Shown here one piece after another: positions 23,001 to 30,704 of a DNA stretch of 33,505 nt; position 1 is the first letter of the stretch; every line of letters starts with the position of its first letter. The position numbers and the translations under genes are program-made. The stretch lies in contig CAZQVB010000044.1 in assembly GCA_964596645.1 (NCBI GenBank), positions 1 to 33,505 of the forward strand, in the 5' to 3' direction. The DNA is from CAVQEK01 sp964596645. Its GTDB lineage: Bacteria; Bacteroidota; Bacteroidia; Cytophagales; Cyclobacteriaceae. The notes under the pieces were generated by a model, which was not told the DNA's origin, did not search any database, and saw only the letters and a list, made by a program, of their open reading frames with translations.

Positions 23001-26000
23001 ACCACACCTGCGGAATTGGTAATGGTTAGATTATAAAAACGTGTGGGTGAAGTTCCATTCAGGGTATCGGGCAAGGCAGAGCCGTTGAATTCCAGCGTGC
23101 CGCCCTGGTCGGTATAGGTGCCATTATTGGTAAAATTCCCGCCCACTTGCAAAAGTGATCCACTCGTTAAAATGAGTTCTCCACCGGCATCTATTTGCAC
23201 ATATCCGGTAATACTTGTCACAGGCGCATCCACCGTAAGCGTCTGGCCCCCAAGCACAATGAGGTTTTGTGGTAAACCCACAGAGATAAGACCCGTGGTG
23301 TCATTGACCAGAGTGGCGCTGCTGGCGACAATGCTGAACAATTCATCATTGGCATCGTACTGCACATCCGACCACGACGCCACGCCATTCACCAGCGCTC
23401 GGGTGAGGGTAGAGACTGCGGACAAATTGCCAGATCCGGTGCCCACCAGCAATTCCACATTGGATGTTTCGTCTACATCAATATTTCCATTGGCGTCTAC
23501 CGCGGCTACATCGATCTGAAAATCTGTGCTCACATCCACCAGAACAGGATGGGCGGTGAACAGCAGCCGGATGGCTCCGATATTTAAGTTAAACACATTG
23601 GATTGTACGCCGGCAGACACAGGGTCTGCAAACTGAGTGCCTACCATCGAAGTAGCGTTTTTGCCTGCACCGCCATCAATCTCGAACTGAAAAGCGACAT
23701 TGTCTTCCAATTCGCTTTCATTGAGATAAATAGACATCACAATTTCTTCAGCCGTACCGTCGGCTATTTGAAAATTGGCGCTATCGAACCAGGCCACGAT
23801 GCTGTCGCTGGTGATGCTGAGGGCTTCTATTGGGATGTTGGCCATAGTGCCCGCAAAGGCGAATGACACGCTGTCTATGTTCGCTGACCAATCTGCCGCG
23901 TTGGGCATGGACACCTTTTCAATACGCAGTTTAGTCACTTTAGTAGGCAAGCCATCGGTGGCGCCATCGTCGGATATGGAAAAGCGAAATACTGGTACCG
24001 CAGCGGTAGATGTGCCATCGAGCATACCGCCCGGCACCTGTGCCACGGGTGGGTCGATTGTGCTGCTGATGTCGCTGGTGCGCACATTGATGAGGCTGAT
24101 GATGTCGGCATCCGCTGTAGCGTTGCCGAGGGCATCTTGCAGGGCAAAATATACATCGTAGCCACTGGCGCTGAGCAGGCTGGCAATGGTGGTACTGTAC
24201 TCCGTGCTATCCATCGCTGCTTCAATGGAGCCACTGGCCACACCCACAGATCCGCTGATGATGTCGGCCGCCATAGGAGCAGGATCGCCCGTGGCTGTAA
24301 TGACATAAAAGACCGTTCCTGGCTCATCCACGCTCACCAACAAGTCAAATCCGGAGGCTGTATTGTTGATCGCAAGAGGATAGTCTGGCAGAAACTGCGG
24401 CGCTCCTACATCGGTGACCGTGCCATTGATTTCAATATTATCGATGGCCCAGGTTCCCAGATCACTGGTGGAATTATAAGCATAGATGCGTATTCTGACC
24501 GTGTTGGTTTCATTGACTATATCCGAACCAAAATTGACCAATGTATTTCGATTCCAATTTGTTGGGTTATTCGTGAAAAACCCACCAATCTGAGATTCAA
24601 AATTATCACCCCCGGCATCTGTGCGTACCACAACTGTATTGGGTCCAGATTCTGATCTTCGATGATCCAGCACAATGGACGATATATCTATGCTGGTTCC
24701 ATTATCAGGAATTATTATGAGCTCCAAATAATCTTCATTGTTTTCAGTTCCTGACCAGTTCCGGGTATTAAATGCATCGGCCAGCGCCGCCGGCTCCACT
24801 CCCGGGCCCCGGCGGATATTATCTACAAACACGTCGGCAGACTGAAAATCCGGTGCGTATTCTATTTCATTTCCCGTCGCACCGGTAAAGGTGAACAGGG
24901 CGAGCAGCGGCTTGGCGCTCAGCGGTTCTGTACTGATGGCATCCAGCAATCCCGCATCATCGCTCACGGTGAACACCACATTATTTTCCTCTGTATCGTA
25001 CTGAAGGTCGTTCCACAAGGCCGTGCCGCCTGCCGTTGTGCGTTGCAGTCCGCCAGGCGAAGTGAGAGAACCGGTACCTGTTGTAGTGGCTATAGTCAAT
25101 GCCACATCACGGTCGCGGCTGCCACGGGCATCGATTGCTGCTACCTCGACGGTAAAGTCCTGATCTATAGGCAACGAGAAGACAGGCACCTGTACAAACA
25201 CCAACTCGTCGCCGGCCAAAGGATCATCGGCGGTCACCCGTATCGTGTTTTCACCACCGGCTGTGGCGCTTTGTGCACCGCCCGCATCGGCCTCGGCAAA
25301 CTGTGATCCGGCCGGTGCCGCTTCTGCACCTATTATGGTAAACTGAAGTTGCTCGTTGTCCACCACTTCATCCATAAAGGTCACACGTAGCTCCAGGTCC
25401 AGACTTTGATCGTCCAGTACATCTACCGATAGCCCGGTGAAGGCTAGAATATCATTACCTGTAAATAATTGCTCGGCCACCAGCGTGGTACTATTGTACA
25501 AAGCTGCCGCTCGTATGGGCGATGAAGGCGCGCTTTCCGCGGCATCTACATAAAAGGAAATGGCGGTAAGTGTAGTGGGCAGCGCGTCGGCATCGCTGGC
25601 AGCACTGCCGCCATCGCGTATGGTAAAGCCAAACACACCGATGGTCTCGGCCAAGGTAAGTGAACTGAGCCGGTCGTACGGCAGATAGTCTATATCGTTG
25701 GTGTAAGTATACCCCGCTTGTGCTATGATGTCGGAGCCGTCGGGGTCGAGTGTGTTTTGAATGGCCGTGGCAGCGGTGGCGGCATAGTTGATGGATGCAC
25801 CCGTGCAGTTGTAGTCATACACCGCAAAATGATAGGCCGTGTTGGGGCTTAGCCCTGTGATGCGTACCGAGTCTCCGCTGCCGGTATACACCACATAATT
25901 GCCACTGCCGAGCTCACTCAGCGGATCGCCATAGTTGGCATTTGCTGTATATTCGGTACCACTGACTGGTGCTGCATCCACTGCTGCCCCTGCGCGCACC

Positions 26001-28423
26001 ACTCCGATGCGGCCGGCGCCATTGCCCTTTTCCCAGGTCAGGGTCATGGCGTCGTTTTCTATCCCTGAGAATGTCAGATTCGAAGCCGGCACGTCGGGCG
26101 CCATACAGCCATCGTTGGTGATCAGCACATTATCAATGCGCCATTCTGTGGCCGTGCCAGCGGTATTGCCGCTGGAGGTATAGTGATAGGCAATATAATT
26201 GACGCCGGTGAGCATGGAGAGATCAATAAGCCCGGAGCTCGTCCACATCCCTGAGTTTTCCGGCGACGCTGAAAAGCTAAGGCTGTTCCAGGTGGCCAGG
26301 TATGGATTGCCCACGCCGCTGTAGTCGCTGGAGTAGAGCACTTCTATGGCCGGATAACTCACGTCGGTGCCGGTGGTGTAGCTGTCGAAGCTGAGCACTG
26401 GTGTGGCAAATAGGTTAAAGTTGCGCGAAGGGGCTATAAGCCAGGCGTCTGTGCCCTCGGCCGCTCCGCCTATACCCGTGATGTATTCATAGCCGTTTGC
26501 GCACTGCCAGTTGTTGCCGTCTATCAATATGCGCTGCCAACCCGCCGGCGGGCAGTTGGTGAAGTTTTGATTGAGTATGAAAACATCAAATGGATCGGAC
26601 ACGGCGCTGGTAAGGCCGGTAGCGGTGGCCGTAAGCTGCAATGCGCTGCCAGGCTCCGTATGTACTATGTTGGAAAAGGTGGCCTGTCCGTTCTGGGCGT
26701 TTACCGAGAGCGGCTCCATTTGTATGGTGCCACTCGATGAAAGCATCACCTGGTTGGAAAAATCCACATCCAGGTTGCCATTGGCGTCTACAGCATCCAG
26801 CACCACCGGCTGCATGGTACTGCCCACACCGGTATTTACCGGCTGAGCACCATAGGCGAGTTGAGTGGCTATTACTTCAATGCTGAACGGGTTGGAAACA
26901 ACGTCACCAAAAGAAAACATTTCTTCAAACTGCGATCCCCCCGGGGCTGCCACAAATCCATGATTTTCGTAGATCGCAAAGCCCAACGTGGCACCATCGG
27001 TGAGGCCTGTGGTTGACAGGTAAATAAACAGCTCAGCAGTGGGAAAAGCCCCATCGGCCACAATAAAAACATTCGGAGCAAAAGTTAAATCCATGTACTC
27101 GTCGGTGACGGTCACGGAGGCAATAGGAATTTCGACCGTAGAAAAATCATCTGTGAGCTGCAATACAGCTCCGCCAATACTTTCAGACCACAAAGCGGTA
27201 TTGTCGACGGAGGGCTCAATACGCACATTGAGCACTTCGGTCGGCAGGTTGTCACAAGTGCCTTGGTCAAAGACATAAAATTCCATCACCTTCACCGCAT
27301 CAACCGGCGAGGTAGCCAGGGAAGAAATGTTGGCTCCGGCAGGCTGATTGCCTGTGTCACTCAAATCGCTGTTGATATCGATACAGTCCAATTGTTGTAG
27401 GCTGCTTGCAGGCAAAAGGTCAGTACCTGTTTTATAAACATACGGGTTGAATGATACTAGTGATAAACTTACAGGCGCTATGCCGATGGTATTTCCCACC
27501 CCAACATCTTCGCCTATATCTACTGTTATAAAGAAGTAGCCGGTCGCATTCTGAGCTATCGCCTGGTCGAAGGAAAAATTGATGGTTTCTCCGGAACCAA
27601 CCGCCGGGGCGGCATCGAGTTGTATGTCTTCACTAGCGTTAAAAGTGGCATCGGAAGAAAACCATAGTTTAAATGGATTGGTATCCGCAAGATTACTGGA
27701 TATGTATGAACCGCTTGTCGGTGCACTTAAGCCTACCAAATTTGCAGAATTATTGGTTGCAGCCGCTTCCAATGTGTACAGTACATTGTTCAGCGAATTG
27801 GTGATCAATGTGCCAGCCGTGGGCGAATTAGCAGAAAGTGCGACGAAGGCAGTTGTTCCCAATTCCTGGCCTTCAATTAAAATATTATCAATATTGGAAG
27901 AACTAAAGGGTGTAACAGGACTACTTCCACCAACAGTAATATTGGATGTTTTTTCCCAACGGAGATACACTGAACTTTGATCATTCGCAGCCGCGGGTAG
28001 TAATTCGTTATTCACCACTGCCGATGTCCAGTTATCCGCTAAAGTCAGGGATCTGATTGTATTCCAGGTTCCCCCCGATCCTATGCGATATTGAAGTGAG
28101 AAATCACGAGGGCCAGTTGAGGAGCTTCGTTGGTTGGAAGAGACAGTAATATTTTCATAGCCAATAGTGGAAAACTCAACCTCCCAGTATTTCGGAGACC
28201 CATTCCAACCCGTGACCCTGGCACCCAGTCCAAAGTCACTTACTGTATACGTTATAGTACCGGGGTTAATAGAGGTCAACGTCTTCGTGGTATTCGCAGG
28301 AATGGCCACGTCGGCTGTCGCGTTTCCGTCGTCGAAGTTCCACTCTACGATGGTGGTTTGGGCATAGGCGCCGCTGGTGTAGATGAAGATCAGGCTGAGT
28401 ACAAGGGTAAAAATCCGCTTCAT
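20099..28423 (-). CDS. Giant T9SS-secreted multidomain adhesin-like protein
   Basis: A 2774-residue surface protein. Approximate layout: signal peptide 1-21; a carbohydrate-binding-like beta module 22-190, related to a second copy at 1175-1335; three repeats built on V(A/D)A(V/I)DA(N/R)G at 521-612, 1069-1170 and 1614-1712; a choice-of-anchor-J-like domain 620-790; a fibronectin-III-like domain 790-900; a beta-strand region from about 1719; a cohesin-like domain 2228-2365; a carboxypeptidase-regulatory-like domain 2368-2435; a dockerin-like segment 2433-2482 (SVLDVIKTRRHLLQ and ADVDVSKDISEADLLEIQQV); a second cohesin-like domain 2544-2680; and a type A T9SS sorting domain 2685-2774 (FQNVPNPF near its start, LRKMVIK at the end). 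No catalytic domain is recognisable. It is probably an adhesin or scaffold. Confidence 0.88.
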   Translation of the reverse strand: MKRIFTLVLSLIFIYTSGAYAQTTIVEWNFDDGNATADVAIPANTTKTLTSINPGTITYTVSDFGLGARVTGWNGSPKYWEVEFSTIGYENITVSSNQRSSSTGPRDFSLQYRIGSGGTWNTIRSLTLADNWTSAVVNNELLPAAANDQSSVYLRWEKTSNITVGGSSPVTPFSSSNIDNILIEGQELGTTAFVALSANSPTAGTLITNSLNNVLYTLEAAATNNSANLVGLSAPTSGSYISSNLADTNPFKLWFSSDATFNASEDIQLDAAPAVGSGETINFSFDQAIAQNATGYFFITVDIGEDVGVGNTIGIAPVSLSLVSFNPYVYKTGTDLLPASSLQQLDCIDINSDLSDTGNQPAGANISSLATSPVDAVKVMEFYVFDQGTCDNLPTEVLNVRIEPSVDNTALWSESIGGAVLQLTDDFSTVEIPIASVTVTDEYMDLTFAPNVFIVADGAFPTAELFIYLSTTGLTDGATLGFAIYENHGFVAAPGGSQFEEMFSFGDVVSNPFSIEVIATQLAYGAQPVNTGVGSTMQPVVLDAVDANGNLDVDFSNQVMLSSSGTIQMEPLSVNAQNGQATFSNIVHTEPGSALQLTATATGLTSAVSDPFDVFILNQNFTNCPPAGWQRILIDGNNWQCANGYEYITGIGGAAEGTDAWLIAPSRNFNLFATPVLSFDSYTTGTDVSYPAIEVLYSSDYSGVGNPYLATWNSLSFSASPENSGMWTSSGLIDLSMLTGVNYIAYHYTSSGNTAGTATEWRIDNVLITNDGCMAPDVPASNLTFSGIENDAMTLTWEKGNGAGRIGVVRAGAAVDAAPVSGTEYTANANYGDPLSELGSGNYVVYTGSGDSVRITGLSPNTAYHFAVYDYNCTGASINYAATAATAIQNTLDPDGSDIIAQAGYTYTNDIDYLPYDRLSSLTLAETIGVFGFTIRDGGSAASDADALPTTLTAISFYVDAAESAPSSPIRAAALYNSTTLVAEQLFTGNDILAFTGLSVDVLDDQSLDLELRVTFMDEVVDNEQLQFTIIGAEAAPAGSQFAEADAGGAQSATAGGENTIRVTADDPLAGDELVFVQVPVFSLPIDQDFTVEVAAIDARGSRDRDVALTIATTTGTGSLTSPGGLQRTTAGGTALWNDLQYDTEENNVVFTVSDDAGLLDAISTEPLSAKPLLALFTFTGATGNEIEYAPDFQSADVFVDNIRRGPGVEPAALADAFNTRNWSGTENNEDYLELIIIPDNGTSIDISSIVLDHRRSESGPNTVVVRTDAGGDNFESQIGGFFTNNPTNWNRNTLVNFGSDIVNETNTVRIRIYAYNSTSDLGTWAIDNIEINGTVTDVGAPQFLPDYPLAINNTASGFDLLVSVDEPGTVFYVITATGDPAPMAADIISGSVGVASGSIEAAMDSTEYSTTIASLLSASGYDVYFALQDALGNATADADIISLINVRTSDISSTIDPPVAQVPGGMLDGTSTAAVPVFRFSISDDGATDGLPTKVTKLRIEKVSMPNAADWSANIDSVSFAFAGTMANIPIEALSITSDSIVAWFDSANFQIADGTAEEIVMSIYLNESELEDNVAFQFEIDGGAGKNATSMVGTQFADPVSAGVQSNVFNLNIGAIRLLFTAHPVLVDVSTDFQIDVAAVDANGNIDVDETSNVELLVGTGSGNLSAVSTLTRALVNGVASWSDVQYDANDELFSIVASSATLVNDTTGLISVGLPQNLIVLGGQTLTVDAPVTSITGYVQIDAGGELILTSGSLLQVGGNFTNNGTYTDQGGTLEFNGSALPDTLNGTSPTRFYNLTITNSAGVVNELTANLVNTLKLNDGALFDTDGENNDRNFTLLSTASNTARIATLETGAVLSGEIIMQRYIADGPQGYRFLATPIKNQTLGSWQDDLAIQGVAERFSSAWPNAYYYREPVGVENNGGADGWTPFNSFSNPIPVGRGQEVYIWQRYLNKGTGITVDNKGVPFTRDDDAGDGDDDYYYDLSKTLTAYDGGGWNLLANVYPSEIDWNLVGKTDILGSAYYVWNPDIQNYSTYNSVGGITDASRYIASGQAFFVKALDQSTSEVWVNENVKADVGGYTYLRVASREAELSKIKLKLTSSTNQWDETLIAFDAQMRDDFEPLIDAQKFAAGWVNMSTMVGDKSLAINAMGELRGVKRIPLRLETYTYGAHTLTVSEWQQMDPMSNLRLVDHFLGKSTTLSEDMTYQFTVTEKIPDTFADGRLELVLATPVVLALPSEKAKENEPVAMPVKMSKLADVHVARLVFEWDAEAFSYIGIDDMAIDGASMHNFDLSLAHQGRIIFSWQGSDEALLALPDESKIFSLRLQPTGTGLSTDFALNEHQSYLTGLGDIDIPLHAAPGFIEFLEKYAIGGKVLTARGEELPEAQVQATGGEQYVAVTDGTGTFELQVYGNGQFTLSAQQNMNTSANASVSVLDVIKTRRHLLQKMMLADPLAHIAADVDVSKDISEADLLEIQQVILGSRANFSTGEHWLLLPNGQDLSANPFSYATERVVMVDDGNAQIDFTGLKLGDVDFSWSTLATPAPQDAWELAFDATPVAGGNLEVVVEASTEHSLSGYQFTLTWNPEAMQLTDFENEMEDQLVNTDQVDFGRLSVVWDESEGISKFFEEGAHLFRLHFSPVNSSESLNLEVSNELTQALAYNESLGALRVQAAQLVLGVEETLGKKLLLFQNVPNPFMATTEVPFFLPQSGAVRFTIINMLGEIIYDKEADFDAGNNTFFWNRNESIIKPSPGVYLYQIEVHGEKALRKMVIK

Positions 28424-28455
28424 TGGGTTGGGATGGTAAATTTTGAGAAATGGGG

Positions 28456-28488
28456 TAAAGTTAACCCGAATATTAATTTTTTCTGCAA
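28456..28488 (-). promoter_or_regulatory. Candidate promoter of the giant protein gene
   Basis: On the minus strand TTG (28488-28486) is followed after 22 bases by TAACTTTA (28463-28456), one mismatch from TAnnTTTG, leaving a leader of about 25 bases. Spacing is within the Bacteroidota range; the mismatch lowers confidence. Confidence 0.35.
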
Positions 28489-28703
28489 AAAAGCAATATG
28501 TAATGCTTTATCGGCCAACCTACAATGGCGGTAACCAAAACGGCCGGAAATGAGCCGCATCAACGCCGGTACTTCAATCGTACAGGGTGCATTACGCCGC
28601 ACTTTTGCCTGATAGCAGAACCACCCGGCACCGAAGGATGTTATCGATACATGGCCATGAAAAAATATTTTTTAAATTCCAGCTCAATACTAACCCGCAC
28701 CAT

Positions 28704-29462
28704 ATGCACATCAGTCTCAAAAACAAGCACGTACTCGTGACCGGCGGCAGCCGGGGCATTGGCAAGGCAATCGCCTGTGCCCTGGACAAATGCGGCGCCA
28801 CCGTGGCCTTTCAGTACCGATGCAATGAAAACAGAGCGCGCCAGGTACTGCAAACACTGGGGCCCAAGGCAGTCATGTTTCAGGCCGACTTCTCCGATGC
28901 CATGGACGTCAGCAGCCTGTTCAACCGAGTGTTAGACGAGCTGGGCCATATTGACATACTGGTCAATAATGCGGGCATCGCCATACCTTCCGACCCGGAA
29001 AGCAGCGATGTGCAGTGGATAGACGACTGGCTGAAGACTATGGACATAAACCTCAACGCTGCCGGCCTGCTCTGCAAAAAGGCCATACAACATTTCAAAA
29101 CACGTGGTGGCGGCATCATCATCAACATGGCTTCACGCGCAGCCTTTCGCGGCGAAACACCGGATTACTTTGCCTATGCCGCCTCCAAGGGGGGGTTGGT
29201 GGCACTCACCAAATCCATCGCCCGCTCCTTTGGCAAAGACAATATAAAAGCATTCACCGTGGCACCGGGCTTTGTGCACACCGACATGGCCAAGGAGTTT
29301 ATAGAAAAATATGGAGAGGCCCATGCCACCCAGGATATGGCCCTCGGCACCATGACCGAACCGGACGACCTCACCCCCCTCATCTGCCTGCTGGCCAGCG
29401 GCATGGCCGATCATTCCACGGGCTCTACCTTCGATGTGAACGCGGGCAGTTACCTGAGATGA
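28704..29462 (+). CDS. Short-chain dehydrogenase/reductase (SDR)
   Basis: From the methionine at 28704 the protein has the classical SDR set: VLVTGGSRGIGKA (NAD(P) site, residues 10-22), a DILVNNAGIAIPSD segment (NNAG motif), a Ser-containing IINMASRAAF strand, the catalytic YAASK about 30 residues downstream, then VAPGFVHTDMAKEF. It resembles FabG-like 3-oxoacyl reductases and glucose/sugar dehydrogenases; the substrate is not identifiable. The open frame extends to 28587, but those residues are not SDR-like. It is followed 102 bases later by an MDR oxidoreductase in the same direction, so the two may be cotranscribed. Confidence 0.88.
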   Translation: MHISLKNKHVLVTGGSRGIGKAIACALDKCGATVAFQYRCNENRARQVLQTLGPKAVMFQADFSDAMDVSSLFNRVLDELGHIDILVNNAGIAIPSDPESSDVQWIDDWLKTMDINLNAAGLLCKKAIQHFKTRGGGIIINMASRAAFRGETPDYFAYAASKGGLVALTKSIARSFGKDNIKAFTVAPGFVHTDMAKEFIEKYGEAHATQDMALGTMTEPDDLTPLICLLASGMADHSTGSTFDVNAGSYLR

Positions 29463-29564
29463 CGGCCACATAGCCGTTCGTCACATTTGCATTGCGCGCA
29501 TTGTGCCAAATGCTCATCTTCACACAATCACCGCATTGCCGCAACTTGCTTCATCCTTACGCCT

Positions 29565-30533
29565 ATGAAAGCCGTCACCACCAACCGATACGGTGCGCCC
29601 GAAAAAGTGCTTGAAGTGACAACACTGAAAAAGCCCACACCCGGGAAAGAAGAAATATTGATACAGGTATGTGCCACAGCCATCAACGACGTCGACTGGG
29701 CCATAGCCAGAGGAAAGCCCTTGCTGTATCGACTGTTGTTTGGTATAACACGACCGAAATACAGGGTGCCGGGCATGGAGCTGTCGGGCAAAGTGGCCGG
29801 TACCGGCGCCCTTGTGAAAAAATGGAAAATAGGCGATGAAGTGTATGGCGATATTTCCGCGCATGGTTTCGGCAGCTTTGCCGAATATGTCTGTATTCAT
29901 GAAAATGCCGTAAAAGCAAAGCCCGCAAATATCAACTTCGAATTGGCCAGCGCACTGCCGCATGCCGCATTGCTGGCCCTGCAAGGGCTCCGCGATCTGG
30001 GAGGCTTGCGCAAAGATATGGCAGTGCTTATCAACGGCGCAGGTGGTGGGGTAGGTACTTTTGCACTACAACTGGCCAAGCTGCAAGGCTGTACAGTAAC
30101 CGGCGTAGACCATGGCGAAAAACTCGAAATGATGAAAGCGCTGGGCTTTGATCATGTGGTGGATTACACAGCGATGAACTTCACACGCAATGGACTGCAG
30201 TACGATTTGATCCTCGATTGCAAAACCAGCCAACCTGCCTTTTCTTATCTAAAATCCCTCAGGCCGCATGGGCGGTACATTACCGTAGGAGGCAGAATAA
30301 GCGCCTTGCTCGGCATATTTTTCATTGGCCAGTTGGTGAGGTTAATATCTACGAAAAGGCTTCAGGTTCTTTCTTTAAAATCCAATGAAGGCTTGGAAGA
30401 AATAGGGGATCTTGCTGGCAAGGGTTTGTTGCGCGGCGTCATCGACGGACCTTATACTCTGGCTGAGGTGCCGCGGCTGGTGCAATATTTTGGTGAGGGC
30501 CGTCACAAGGGAAAAATCGTGGTGAAGCTGTAA
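29565..30533 (+). CDS. Zinc-independent MDR quinone oxidoreductase-like protein
   Basis: The start at 29565 gives MKAVTTNRYGAPEKVLEVTT, the typical opening of medium-chain dehydrogenase/reductases. A GroES-like domain follows (VPGMELSGKVAGTGALVKKW, then GDEVYGDISAHGFGSFAEYV), then the Rossmann site AVLINGAGGGVGTFALQLAK. The cysteine ligands for a structural zinc are absent, as in quinone oxidoreductase/enoyl reductase-like members. It likely reduces an activated double bond or quinone using NADPH, but the substrate is unknown. The gene follows the SDR gene and ends before a hairpin terminator. Confidence 0.85.
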   Translation: MKAVTTNRYGAPEKVLEVTTLKKPTPGKEEILIQVCATAINDVDWAIARGKPLLYRLLFGITRPKYRVPGMELSGKVAGTGALVKKWKIGDEVYGDISAHGFGSFAEYVCIHENAVKAKPANINFELASALPHAALLALQGLRDLGGLRKDMAVLINGAGGGVGTFALQLAKLQGCTVTGVDHGEKLEMMKALGFDHVVDYTAMNFTRNGLQYDLILDCKTSQPAFSYLKSLRPHGRYITVGGRISALLGIFFIGQLVRLISTKRLQVLSLKSNEGLEEIGDLAGKGLLRGVIDGPYTLAEVPRLVQYFGEGRHKGKIVVKL

Positions 30534-30569
30534 AGCTGTGGCCGATCACGATTTTTAAGCGGTCTTGAA

Positions 30570-30603
30570 TGTCTGATTTCAATGATGTCAGACAGAATTT
30601 TTT
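30570..30603 (+). terminator. Hairpin terminator after the MDR gene
   Basis: TGTCTGA (30570-30576) pairs with TCAGACA (30588-30594), followed by GAATTTTTTG. The stem is short but the T-run is well placed. Confidence 0.6.
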
Positions 30604-30704
30604 GAGCAACTTTTTTTCCATACCCCGCTGACCAGGCATTACATTCATCTCTGATTTGGCCATTGTCAGCTCCGCCCTACATGTTTTTGATATCAATCTT
30701 TTGA

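Noticed and set aside
28587..28703. N-terminal extension of the SDR protein
   Set aside because: The 39 extra residues lack SDR similarity, and the Rossmann motif is at the usual distance from the methionine at 28704.
28424..28703. Possible hidden gene in the 280-base gap between the giant gene and the SDR gene
   Set aside because: Only short frames without starts or family features; the gap likely holds the two divergent promoters.
29015..29473. A 152-codon plus-strand frame overlapping the SDR gene
   Set aside because: It is the +1 shadow of the SDR coding sequence, with His/Arg-rich unnatural composition.
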